64,000 bases of DNA, from contig NZ_JAASQV010000001.1 of assembly GCF_011761945.1 (NCBI RefSeq), positions 620,001-684,000 on the forward strand. Direction: 5' to 3'. This stretch comes from Sphingomonas leidyi. Lineage in GTDB: Bacteria; Pseudomonadota; Alphaproteobacteria; Sphingomonadales; Sphingomonadaceae. The position numbers and the translations under genes were made by a program. Positions 45,539 through 53,217 of the stretch are shown in pieces. The first letter of the stretch is position 1. Every line of letters begins with the position of its first letter. Under the pieces are notes generated by a model. That model did not search any database and had not been told where the DNA came from. It saw only the letters and a list, made by a program, of their open reading frames with translations.

Positions 45539-47266
45539 TTAGTTGTCGGGATTGGGGTCCGGATCGGGATGCGGATTCGGATTGGGCCGCGGATTGGGGT
45601 TGGGACCGCGCTTGCGGCCGTTGCGGGTGAGAGCGAGCGTGTCGATCTCGACCGGCATGCCGGCGCTGCGCAGGCGGCGGACATCGTCGGCGCTCACGCC
45701 CATGCCGGCGAGCGCGACATAATCGTCCAGCTGGCCGCGGAAGCCGGCCGACACCAGGCTGCGGACATAGTCGGGATTCACGCCCACCGCCCGGGCCGAG
45801 ACGATGTCGTCGAACGATCGGATGCGCAGGCCGGTGGACATCATCGCCTGGACATATTCCGGCGTCACGCCGACGGCGCGCATGCTGGTCGCGTCGTCGA
45901 GGCTGATCGGGCCGAGCTGCGGCGCGGCGCGGCGGATCGCCTCGATATATTCGGGCGTGACGCCGACCGCGCGGGCGCCGATGATCGCATGGAGTTCGCG
46001 GTCGCGGCCGTCGTCGTTCCGGGCGTCGCGATCCTGGCGGGGATCGGCCTGGGCGAGGGCGGCTACCGGCGTGGGAGTGGCCGCGGCAAGGGCGGGCGCG
46101 CGTTCGGTGGCCGCCGGAGCCGGGGTCGGGGCCGCATGGGCGGCAGGCGACGTGGCGGGCGCGGCGACCGGGCTCGCCGCCAGGCGCGTGCCGGCATTGC
46201 TCTCCCGTACGGGCTTGGCGGCGTCGTGGCTTTCGGCGGCGCCGACGGTCAGCGCGGCAAGCGGGGCGGCCATCACCAGCATGCCCGCGCCGAAGCCGGC
46301 GATCCACGAGCCCTGGGCGCGGCCGCGCGGCAGCGTTGCGTCGAGGACGCGGCCGACACGGCGCTTGAGGCTGCCCTTGCCGGGCGCGACGCCATGCGCG
46401 CCGAGCAGCAGTCCCTTGCTCTCGTGCCGGGCGACGCGGACGAGCAGCTGGGCATAGTCGGGCGCATCGATGTTCGCCGCGAGCACGGCATCGTCGGCGG
46501 CTTCCTCGCGCAGCTGGTGCGCTTCGCGTGCCAGCCGCCAGGCGAGCGGGTTGAACCAGTGGATTGCGGTGGCGACGCGGGCGAGCATCAGCTTGGCCCA
46601 GTCGAGCGCGGAGACGTGCGCCAGCTCGTGCGCGATGATCGCTTCGGCCTCGTCGGTGGCGGCGAGCGCGTCGGCGCTGAGCAGGATGGTGGGGCGGGCA
46701 AGGCCCCAGGAGATGGGCGAGGGCAGGGCATCGCTCACCAGCAGCGCGGTGCCGCTCTTCATCCCCATGCGGCGCTGGGCATGGGCGAGCGCGCTCAGCC
46801 AGACCGGGTCGACAAGGACTTCGGCATCGGCGCGTAGGCGGACGAGGCGGAGCAGCGCGACGATGGTGAGCAGCAGCAGCGCCAGCACGGGCAGGGCATA
46901 GGCATAGCGCTCCCAGCCCTGCGGCAGCGTGAGCCAGGGCTGAGCGGCGGCAGGGGCCCCGGCGGCGCTGGTGGGGGACGACGGCAATGCGGCAGGCGCC
47001 CCGTCGGCGATCGACGGCTTCGCGGCCAGCGGGCGCGTGACCTGGGCGGCCGGCGCCTCGAATCCGCTCTGGACAAATTCGGGCATCGGCAGGCGCATGG
47101 ACGGCAGCACCAGCGTGGCCAGCGGCAGGATCACCAACCCGGCCAGGCCAAGATGCGCGATCAGCGAGCGTTCCGCCGCCGAACGGCTGCGGGTGAGGCG
47201 GAGCAGGATCAGGGTGATGCCGGCGATCACCAGCGACTTGAGCACGAGGCCGAGCAACGCGGTCAT
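45539..47266 (-). CDS. BlaR1-like M56 membrane metallopeptidase with repeat tail
   Basis: 575 residues. N-terminal membrane helices flank the M56 zinc-peptidase motif HELAH (AEAIIAHELAHVSALDWAKL), as in BlaR1/MecR1. A further helix follows (SWIAGFGAGMLVMAAPLAALTVGA), then an Ala/Pro-rich linker, then about four 'GVTPEY' repeats (ARAVGVTPEYIEAIRRA; MRAVGVTPEYVQAMMSTGL; ARAVGVNPDYVRSLVSAGF). The end is an Asn-Pro/Asp-Pro run. There is no penicillin-binding sensor domain, so the trigger is not clearly a beta-lactam. It starts 2 bp after the BlaI-type repressor gene. By analogy it would cleave or inactivate that repressor on sensing a signal. Confidence 0.85.
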   Translation of the reverse strand: MTALLGLVLKSLVIAGITLILLRLTRSRSAAERSLIAHLGLAGLVILPLATLVLPSMRLPMPEFVQSGFEAPAAQVTRPLAAKPSIADGAPAALPSSPTSAAGAPAAAQPWLTLPQGWERYAYALPVLALLLLTIVALLRLVRLRADAEVLVDPVWLSALAHAQRRMGMKSGTALLVSDALPSPISWGLARPTILLSADALAATDEAEAIIAHELAHVSALDWAKLMLARVATAIHWFNPLAWRLAREAHQLREEAADDAVLAANIDAPDYAQLLVRVARHESKGLLLGAHGVAPGKGSLKRRVGRVLDATLPRGRAQGSWIAGFGAGMLVMAAPLAALTVGAAESHDAAKPVRESNAGTRLAASPVAAPATSPAAHAAPTPAPAATERAPALAAATPTPVAALAQADPRQDRDARNDDGRDRELHAIIGARAVGVTPEYIEAIRRAAPQLGPISLDDATSMRAVGVTPEYVQAMMSTGLRIRSFDDIVSARAVGVNPDYVRSLVSAGFRGQLDDYVALAGMGVSADDVRRLRSAGMPVEIDTLALTRNGRKRGPNPNPRPNPNPHPDPDPNPDN

Positions 47267-47268
47267 GG

Positions 47269-47646
47269 TCAGGCTCCCTTCTTGGCGCGCGCCGCGGCGA
47301 TCATCGCCTCCAGCTCGTCGAGATCGTTTTCGTCCAGCTTCCCGCTCATGCCGAGCAGGGCGCTGGCGGCATGGGTGGTCGAACCGTTGAAGAAGGTGCG
47401 CACGACATGACCGAGCGCATTGACGCTCGCCTTGCTCTCGGCCTCGACGGGCGAGAACAGATAGCCGCGCTCGCTCTGTTCGCGCCGCACCGCGCCCTTC
47501 TGCTCGAGCCGGGTCAGCATCGCGCGGACCGCCGAGGCGGAGAGCTTGTCGGGCAGGGCGTCGCAGACGTCGGACACCGCCATCGCACCCCGCTCGTAGA
47601 GCAGGTCGACGATCTGGCGTTCGCGGGGCGGCAGGTTGTTCAGCAT
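47269..47646 (-). CDS. BlaI/MecI/CopY-family repressor
   Basis: A 125-residue winged-helix repressor. The N-terminal domain NLPPRERQIVDLLYERGAMAVSDVCDALPDKLSASAVRAMLTRLEQKGAVRRE (read in parts) matches the Penicillinase_R family, and the C-terminal half is the dimer domain. Two identical operator-like boxes sit 16-45 bp upstream of its start. It heads the blaI-M56 pair, probably followed by the repeat protein. The 3-residue gap region and shared strand argue for one operon under self-repression. Confidence 0.9.
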   Translation of the reverse strand: MLNNLPPRERQIVDLLYERGAMAVSDVCDALPDKLSASAVRAMLTRLEQKGAVRREQSERGYLFSPVEAESKASVNALGHVVRTFFNGSTTHAASALLGMSGKLDENDLDELEAMIAAARAKKGA

Positions 47647-47661
47647 GAGAATCCCTTTACG

Positions 47662-47673
47662 CTACATTTGTAG
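47662..47673. promoter_or_regulatory. BlaI-type operator, box 1
   Basis: CTACATTTGTAG, an inverted repeat CTACA-nn-TGTAG. This is the known TACAnnTGTA operator type of BlaI/MecI repressors. It lies 16 bp upstream of the blaI start. Confidence 0.8.
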
Positions 47674-47679
47674 TCTACG

Positions 47680-47691
47680 CTACATTTGTAG
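47680..47691. promoter_or_regulatory. BlaI-type operator, box 2
   Basis: A second copy identical to box 1 (CTACATTTGTAG), 18 bp centre to centre from it. This places two repressor dimers on almost the same face of the helix across the promoter. Confidence 0.8.
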
Positions 47692-47831
47692 TGCATGCAA
47701 GCCCCTTCGGCGACATGCGCAGGGTGCCGGGATATGCGATGGAATGGCGCCCCCGAGCGACCATTGCTGCCCGGAAACCTTCGCTTTTGCGCAAGGTCTC
47801 GTAGAATTGCATTCGCGCAGCGGGGACAGCG

Positions 47832-48161
47832 ATGAACAAGCAGCACGACTATTACCAGGCCCGCGCGGCGCTCCAGCGCGAAATGGCGGCGGAACTGACG
47901 GGTTCCGCTCGCGAACAGCACCTGACCCTGGCGGCGATGTACGAGGCGCTGGCCACCGAGCCGAAGCGCGGGGCCGTGGCCGAACTGCCGGCGAAGGTGG
48001 CGGAGCCGGAAGTGGCGGAGGATGAGCGCGCCTATCTGCAGCGCCGGGCGCGGGAGGAGCGCGCGCGGGCAGCCGACAGCGACGATCCCGGCGTACGGCG
48101 CATCCGCTTCGAGATGGCGGACGAATATCTCCGGCGGGCGGACGCGCTGAAGCGGGGCTGA
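47832..48161 (+). CDS. Small charged helical protein, unknown
   Basis: 109 residues, rich in Ala, Arg and Glu, predicted to be mostly helical. ATG 47832 follows GGGGACAGCG. A similar pattern occurs twice in the protein: AALQREMAAELTGSAREQHLTLAAMYEALA, then YLQRRAREERARAADSDDPGVRRIRFEMADEYLRRADAL. This suggests an internal duplication of a helical hairpin. No membrane segment or signal is visible. I do not recognise the family. It is divergent from blaI. Confidence 0.6.
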   Translation: MNKQHDYYQARAALQREMAAELTGSAREQHLTLAAMYEALATEPKRGAVAELPAKVAEPEVAEDERAYLQRRAREERARAADSDDPGVRRIRFEMADEYLRRADALKRG

Positions 48162-48221
48162 CATTGGCATCGGGACGCCCGGCTCCCATCTTGGCGGAAC
48201 ATGCCGACACAAGGATTGCCG

Positions 48222-48872
48222 ATGCCCCGCTCCCTAAAGATCGATTTCGTCTCCGACGTCTCCTGCCCCTGGTGCGTCATCGGCCTGAAGGGCCTGGAAG
48301 AAGCCCTGGCCCGGACCGGCGACCTGGTCGCCGCGCAGATCCGGTTCCAGCCGTTCGAGCTCAACCCGGACATGGCGCCCGAGGGCGAGAATATCGGCGA
48401 GCACATCGCGCGGAAATATGGCTCCACGCCCAAGCAATCGGCGGCGAACCGCCAGATGATCCGCGACCGCGCGGCGGCGCTGGGCTTCACGATGAACGGT
48501 TCGGCCGACAGCCGCATCTACAACACGTTCGATGCGCACCGGCTGCTCCACTGGGCGGCGATCGAGGGCGGCCAGGCGGCGCTGAAGCATGCGCTGTTCG
48601 AAGCCTATTTCACCGACCAGCGCGACCCGTCGGACCATGACGTGCTCGTTGCCGCGGCGGAGAAGGCCGGGCTGGACGGCGCGGCCGCGCGTGAGGTGCT
48701 CGCTTCGGGCCGCTATGCCGCGGAGGTTCGCCAGGCCGAGCAGCTCTGGCAGGGACGTGGCATTCACTCGGTGCCCGCGATCGTCATCGACGACCGATGG
48801 CTGATCTCGGGCGGCCAGCCGCCCGAGGCTTTCGAGCAGGCGCTCCGCCAGATCGCGGCCGAGCCCGTCTAG
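48222..48872 (+). CDS. DsbA-family oxidoreductase, FrnE-like
   Basis: 216 residues with a thioredoxin-like fold and the active site CPWC at Cys15 and Cys18 (DFVSDVSCPWCVIGLKGLEEAL). The helical insert and the C-terminal cis-Pro region GIHSVPAIVIDDRWLISGGQPPEAF are typical of the FrnE/2-hydroxychromene-2-carboxylate isomerase-like group. ATG 48222 follows AAGGATTGCCG; ATG 48201 is also in frame. No signal peptide is seen, so a cytosolic redox role is likely. Confidence 0.88.
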   Translation: MPRSLKIDFVSDVSCPWCVIGLKGLEEALARTGDLVAAQIRFQPFELNPDMAPEGENIGEHIARKYGSTPKQSAANRQMIRDRAAALGFTMNGSADSRIYNTFDAHRLLHWAAIEGGQAALKHALFEAYFTDQRDPSDHDVLVAAAEKAGLDGAAAREVLASGRYAAEVRQAEQLWQGRGIHSVPAIVIDDRWLISGGQPPEAFEQALRQIAAEPV

Positions 48873-48880
48873 GCGGGCGC

Positions 48881-49234
48881 CTATGAGCCGGGTGCGCCCG
48901 GCGGGTTCTGGCCGCGTGCGCGGAACTGCGCGGCGGTCATCCGCAGCCGCACCACATCGCCGTCCAGCCAGGCCTCGCGGGCATAGATGCGCCGTTCCAT
49001 GAACGGCCGCTCCTGCGCGGTGAAGAAGCTGGCGTTGGGCTCGTAGAAGCCGACAGGCGAGGGAATGTGCGCCGTCTCCGCGACGAGCACGCCGTCCGAC
49101 GAATAGACCTTCATGCCGGTGCGCAGCTTGAGCACGGTCGGGGCGGGCGGCGTCTTGGCGGCCGGTTGCGCCGGTCTGGCCGCCTGTTGCGGCGCCGCCG
49201 CGAGGCAGGAGAGGATGAGGAGGACGGCCTGCAT
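48881..49234 (-). CDS. Small secreted protein, unknown
   Basis: 117 residues starting MQAVLLILSCLAAAPQQA, a signal peptide or lipoprotein-like leader with Cys10, followed by a Pro/Ala linker. The mature part has short beta strands (LKLRTGMKVYSSDGVLVAETAHI) reminiscent of a PRC-barrel-type strand pair, but I cannot assign a family. ATG 49234 follows CCAGGGAGCATTTG. It converges with the DsbA gene 8 bp away. Confidence 0.6.
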   Translation of the reverse strand: MQAVLLILSCLAAAPQQAARPAQPAAKTPPAPTVLKLRTGMKVYSSDGVLVAETAHIPSPVGFYEPNASFFTAQERPFMERRIYAREAWLDGDVVRLRMTAAQFRARGQNPPGAPGS

Positions 49235-49353
49235 GCAAATGCTCCCTGGAGAACGGCCCCGCGACGGGTGCCCTTTGGGGGACGCTGCTGGCTCGGCGGC
49301 GCACGCACATCGCCCATGCGACGAAAATGCGCCTGGCCGCGATCAATGACGGC

Positions 49354-50217
49354 TCAGGGGACGCCGAAGGTCCAGCCTTCGGTGCGGGCCAGTTCCGGCG
49401 TCAGGCCGGCAGGCGTCCAGAGTTCCGGCCGGCCGGCGACATGCCGCAGCCAGGCCGCGCCGAGCATCGCATCGGTGGCGTGATCGTCATAGCGGGTGAG
49501 CGGCGCATGGGCTCGGGAGCCGAGCGCGGCCAGCATCCCGTCCAGCGTCGCGGCGTCGCGGATCTTGGAGATGCCCTTGCGCATGCCTGCGGCCCGGGCC
49601 GCGAGCGCGGTGTAGATTTCCACCAGCACCGGGCCTGTCTCCGGCAGCGGATCGAAGGGCCAGATCGGCACCTGCCCGCGGAGGCGGTGCAGCACGCGCA
49701 TGCCCGTCAGGCTCGACTTCCCGACCTGGCTCGCGCCGACCAGGTTGAAGCAGCTATAGGGCGATAGCCGCATCGCGGCCTGGCCATGCTCGCACACCCG
49801 AAAACGGCCGCGGCCGGGCGGGAAGAGGTCGCCGCAATCGCCCTTCCGGCGGAAATGGCGGCGCGCCTCCGGGTGGCTCACGAAGCTGCTGGCGGCAAGG
49901 TGCGGGTCTTCGGCGGAGAGTTGGTCGACCAGCTTCCACAAGGCGGGTCCGTCGGGCGGGGAGCGTTCCCAGCCGGGAAAATACGCGCCTTCGTCGACCA
50001 GCGGGAAGGCGGGGGACAGGTCGAGCCCGATCAGCGCCCGCGTGCCGCCGTCCGCCAGTTCGGCGAGCCAGTCGGCAGTGTCCTGGCGCGACCAGGCGCG
50101 CTCGACCAGTTCGGGCGGACCGGCGCCGGCCCCGGCGCGCGCCACGGCGAGCCCCCTGGGCCGCTCGACTGCCTGGCCCGACCAGTCGATCGCGATGAAA
50201 TCGGTGAAAGCGGGCAC
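49354..50217 (-). CDS. DUF429-like RNase H-fold protein
   Basis: 287 residues. The first strand FIAIDWSGQ, followed by LIGLDLSPAFPL, gives the Asp-bearing strands of an RNase H-like fold as in DUF429 proteins. Near the end RYDDHATDAMLGAAWLRHVAG resembles the DDxxDA acidic motif of that group. It is therefore a predicted nuclease-like or nucleotide-processing protein. It follows the YjbR gene by 29 bp on the same strand, behind rarA. The exact activity is unknown. Confidence 0.6.
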   Translation of the reverse strand: MPAFTDFIAIDWSGQAVERPRGLAVARAGAGAGPPELVERAWSRQDTADWLAELADGGTRALIGLDLSPAFPLVDEGAYFPGWERSPPDGPALWKLVDQLSAEDPHLAASSFVSHPEARRHFRRKGDCGDLFPPGRGRFRVCEHGQAAMRLSPYSCFNLVGASQVGKSSLTGMRVLHRLRGQVPIWPFDPLPETGPVLVEIYTALAARAAGMRKGISKIRDAATLDGMLAALGSRAHAPLTRYDDHATDAMLGAAWLRHVAGRPELWTPAGLTPELARTEGWTFGVP

Positions 50218-50246
50218 CTAGTTCCTCGGAAGGAAAGGAGGAGCGC

Positions 50247-50594
50247 TCATGGCCGCTCCGCCATTCCGGCCGCGATGCGCTGGGGCTTCTTCGCGCGGTC
50301 CCACCAGGCGCGCTGGATATAGAGTTCGATCCGCTCGCGACTGTCGGTTCCGTAGCGCACGAGCAGCATCGGATAATTGGCGTAGTGAGCGGTCTGCCAG
50401 AAGGTCTCCGGATCGGTTTCGAACAGGATCTCCTTCTCGGGGCTGGTGACCATCAGCCCGAAGCTGCCCTGCTCGCGCCCGGGCGACATGAAGCCCTTGC
50501 CGTTGATCTTGGGGCAGGGCGTGCCCCACCATTTCTCCATCACCACGTCGGGCAGCGTGAGGGCATAGGCAGTGGCGTCTTCCCAGTCCTTCAT
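50247..50594 (-). CDS. MmcQ/YjbR-family protein
   Basis: 115 residues with the YjbR-like fold: WEDATAYALTLPDVVMEKWWGTPCPKINGKGFMS, then GLMVTSPEKEILFETDPETFWQTAHYANYPMLLVRY, and a C-terminal WDRAKKPQRI. The family is called DNA-binding (CyaY-like fold), but its role is open. ATG 50594 overlaps the rarA stop, so the two are translationally coupled. A longer frame start at 50645 would overlap rarA by about 50 bp and is less likely. Confidence 0.85.
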   Translation of the reverse strand: MKDWEDATAYALTLPDVVMEKWWGTPCPKINGKGFMSPGREQGSFGLMVTSPEKEILFETDPETFWQTAHYANYPMLLVRYGTDSRERIELYIQRAWWDRAKKPQRIAAGMAERP

Positions 50595-51928
50595 TCGCCC
50601 GATTTCCTTCCGTCGTCCCGCCGCCGCTCGCGCATCTCGTTCCACCAGGCGATGCGTTCGGCGATGCGTTTCTCATGGCCGCGATCGGTGGGGGTGTAGA
50701 AGGTCTGCGGCGCCATCTCCTCGGGCCAGTAATCGTCGCCCGAGAAGCCGCCCTCGGCGTCGTGATCATAGGTATAGCCCTTGCCATAGCCGATGTCCTT
50801 CATCAGCCGGGTGGGGGCGTTGAGGATGTTCTGCGGCGGCATCAGCGAGCCGGTCTCCTTCGCCGCGCGCCACGCCGCCTTCTGCGCGGTATAGGCCGCG
50901 TTCGATTTGGGCGCGGTGGCGACATAGAGACAGGCCTGGGCGATCGCCAGCTCGCCTTCGGGAGAGCCGAGGAATTCATAGGTGTCCTTGGCCGCGAGGC
51001 ACTGGACCAGCGCGTTGGGATCGGCGAGGCCGATATCCTCCACCGCCATGCGCACCAGCCGGCGCAGCACGTAGAGCGGTTCCTCGCCGGCAGTGAGCAT
51101 GCGGGCGAGATAATAGAGCGCCGCCTGGGGATCGCTGCCGCGCACCGATTTGTGCAGCGCGGAGATCAGGTTGTAATGCCCCTCGCGATCCTTGTCGTAG
51201 ACCGCGACGCGGCGCTGGAGGAAGTTCGACAGGCCGGCGGGATCGAGCGGCGCCTCGAACCGTACCGAGAACAGAGTCTCGGCCTGGTTGAGCAGGAAGC
51301 GCCCGTCGCCGTCCGCGCTTGCCACCAGCGCGTCGCGCGCTTCGGGGGTCAGGGGCAGGGGGCGCGCCTCCAGCGCCTCGCCGCGATCGAGCAGCAGCGT
51401 GAGCGCCTCATGGTCGAGCCTGCGGAGGATCAGCACCTGCGCGCGGCTGAGCAACGCCGCGTTCAGCTCGAACGACGGGTTCTCGGTGGTCGCGCCGACC
51501 AGGGTGACGGTGCCGTCCTCGACATAGGGCAGGAAGCCGTCCTGCTGCGAGCGGTTGAACCGGTGGATCTCGTCCACGAACAGAAGCGTGCGCCGGCCGA
51601 GCCGGGCATATTCCTTCGCCTCGGCGAACACCTTTTTGAGATCGGCGACGCCCGAGAAGACCGCGCTGATCGCGACGAAGCGCAGGCCCACCGCATCGGC
51701 GAGCAGGCGCGCGATCGTGGTCTTGCCGGTGCCGGGCGGGCCCCAGAGGATGATCGACGAGAGCTTGCCCGCCGCGACCATCCGCCCGATCGCGCCTTCG
51801 GGACCGGTCAGATGCTCCTGCCCCACGACATCCTCGAGCCGTTGCGGGCGCAGCCTGTCGGCCAGCGGGCCGGCGGCACTTTCGGGGGCGTGCGGCGCCT
51901 GTTCCTCGGTCGCGAAAAGATCAGCCAT
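50591..51928 (-). CDS. rarA: Replication-associated recombination protein A (AAA+ ATPase)
   Basis: A 445-residue AAA+ protein. It has ADRLRPQRLEDVVGQEHL, Walker A GPPGTGKTT, Walker B LLFVDEIHRFNRSQQD, sensor 1 GATTENPSFELN, and the C-terminal helical tetramer domain ending NPTR-like (LNAPTRLMKDIGYGKGY). It acts at stalled replication forks and in clamp-loader-like remodelling. Start ATG 51928 is three codons inside the open frame. It leads a short operon with yjbR and the DUF429-like gene. Confidence 0.95.
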   Translation of the reverse strand: MADLFATEEQAPHAPESAAGPLADRLRPQRLEDVVGQEHLTGPEGAIGRMVAAGKLSSIILWGPPGTGKTTIARLLADAVGLRFVAISAVFSGVADLKKVFAEAKEYARLGRRTLLFVDEIHRFNRSQQDGFLPYVEDGTVTLVGATTENPSFELNAALLSRAQVLILRRLDHEALTLLLDRGEALEARPLPLTPEARDALVASADGDGRFLLNQAETLFSVRFEAPLDPAGLSNFLQRRVAVYDKDREGHYNLISALHKSVRGSDPQAALYYLARMLTAGEEPLYVLRRLVRMAVEDIGLADPNALVQCLAAKDTYEFLGSPEGELAIAQACLYVATAPKSNAAYTAQKAAWRAAKETGSLMPPQNILNAPTRLMKDIGYGKGYTYDHDAEGGFSGDDYWPEEMAPQTFYTPTDRGHEKRIAERIAWWNEMRERRRDDGRKSGE

Positions 51929-52137
51929 CGTCGGCACAGATAGGCCCGGCGGGCCCGTTTTCCCACTGCGGATATCGGCGCCGGAAAGTCACGAAAGCCC
52001 CGACATCATCGCGCGCGGCTCGGCGCTTCCCTGTCTTCCCGCGCAGGGCGGTCGCGGGGAAGGAAAGGTTGACAGGCATAACGGAACAATACGGGAACAA
52101 GCAGGATTGTCAACGTCGAGGCTTGTAAAGAGTGATT

Positions 52138-52151
52138 TAAGATATATCTTA
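52138..52151. promoter_or_regulatory. Perfect 14-bp palindrome upstream of the PadR gene
   Basis: TAAGATATATCTTA is a perfect palindrome in an AT-rich island 29 bp before the PadR start, in otherwise high-GC DNA. The YqjI-like PadR protein made just downstream is the obvious candidate binder (autoregulation). A good AGGAG site follows at 52171-52175. Confidence 0.6.
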
Positions 52152-52180
52152 GAGCAATCACGAGTCGTACAGGAGATATT

Positions 52181-52777
52181 ATGCGACATCATCATTGCGG
52201 CCATCGCGGCATGCATTTCGGCCGCCGCGGCGGCTTTGGCGGCGGCGCGCCGGACTTCATCATCGGATGGGGCATGGGGCGCGGCGGCTTTGGCGAGCGC
52301 GGGGAACGGGGCGGTCGACGCCGCATGTTCGACGGCACCGAGCTGCGCCTCATCCTCCTCAAGCTGATCGAGGAACAGCCGCGCCATGGCTATGACCTGA
52401 TCCGCGAGATCGAGGAGCGTTCGGGCGGCGCCTATGCCCCCAGCCCGGGCGTGGTCTATCCGACCCTCACCATGCTCGACGACATGGGCCTGATCGAGGA
52501 GAGCAAGAGCGAAGGCGCCAAGAAGCAGTTCGCGATCACCGAGGCGGGCACGGCGCATCTCGCCGAGCGGACCGAGGAAGTGGCGGCGCTGTTCGAGCGG
52601 CTCCAGCAACTGGCGGGGCTGCGCGAGCGGTCCCATGGCGGCCCGATCCGCCGCGCGATGGGCAATCTGCGTGCCGTGCTGCAGGAACGTCTTGCGGGTG
52701 AAAGCGTCGATGCCGACATGCTGCACGGCGTCGCGGAGATCCTCGACGAGGCGGCGCGGAAGATCGAGCGGCTCTGA
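52181..52777 (+). CDS. PadR-family metal-responsive regulator, YqjI-like
   Basis: 198 residues. The N-terminus is His/Gly-rich (MRHHHCGHRGMHFGRRGG), as in E. coli YqjI, where this region binds nickel or iron. The PadR winged helix follows: FDGTELRLILLKLIEEQPRHGYDLIREIEERSGGAYAPSPGVVYPTLTMLDDMGLIEE, read in parts. The C-terminal dimer helices come last. In E. coli YqjI represses itself and the ferric reductase yqjH. Here a perfect palindrome lies upstream and a DUF2218 gene follows at once. Confidence 0.88.
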   Translation: MRHHHCGHRGMHFGRRGGFGGGAPDFIIGWGMGRGGFGERGERGGRRRMFDGTELRLILLKLIEEQPRHGYDLIREIEERSGGAYAPSPGVVYPTLTMLDDMGLIEESKSEGAKKQFAITEAGTAHLAERTEEVAALFERLQQLAGLRERSHGGPIRRAMGNLRAVLQERLAGESVDADMLHGVAEILDEAARKIERL

Positions 52778-52849
52778 GCCCGGTGCCGCGGATTGAAATG
52801 CTGAGGCGGCGGCTCGGGATCGTGCCGCCGCCGATGGAGACGAAGCGCA

Positions 52850-53172
52850 TGACCATGACTCTGTTTTCGGCCGAGACGCTGGCCCCCACCGCACATGCCA
52901 GCCGCTATCTGCAGCAGCTGTGCAAGCATTGGGAGCACAGCCTTCAGGTGGAGTTCACGCCGGAGAACGGCACGGTGATCTTCCCGAAGGATGCGCGCGG
53001 CGCGGACCATCCCGGCGACGCGGTGGTGACCTTCAACGTCGCCGAGACCGGGCTCGACATCCGCATCGACGCCAGCTCGCCCGAGCAGCTCGAGGGGCTG
53101 AAGGGGGCGGTGGAGCGCCATCTCGACCGGTTCGCCTTTCGCGAGGACGGGCTGCGATATGCGTGGAAGTGA
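52850..53172 (+). CDS. DUF2218-domain protein
   Basis: About 107 residues in the conserved part, MTMTLFSAETLAPTAHASRYLQQLCKHWEHSLQVEFTPENGTVIFP... (read in parts), which matches the DUF2218 pattern with SRYLxQLCKHWxHK-like and LERFAFRE-like ends. In-frame ATGs lie at 52798, 52834, 52850 and 52856; I favour 52850. DUF2218 genes are often next to siderophore-interacting reductase or PadR genes, so an iron-related role is likely, though the biochemistry is unknown. It lies about 70 bp after the PadR gene. Confidence 0.75.
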
Positions 53173-53217
53173 CGCCTGAGGCGGGGACTCGCATCGCTTC
53201 CGCGTCCCCGCACTTTC

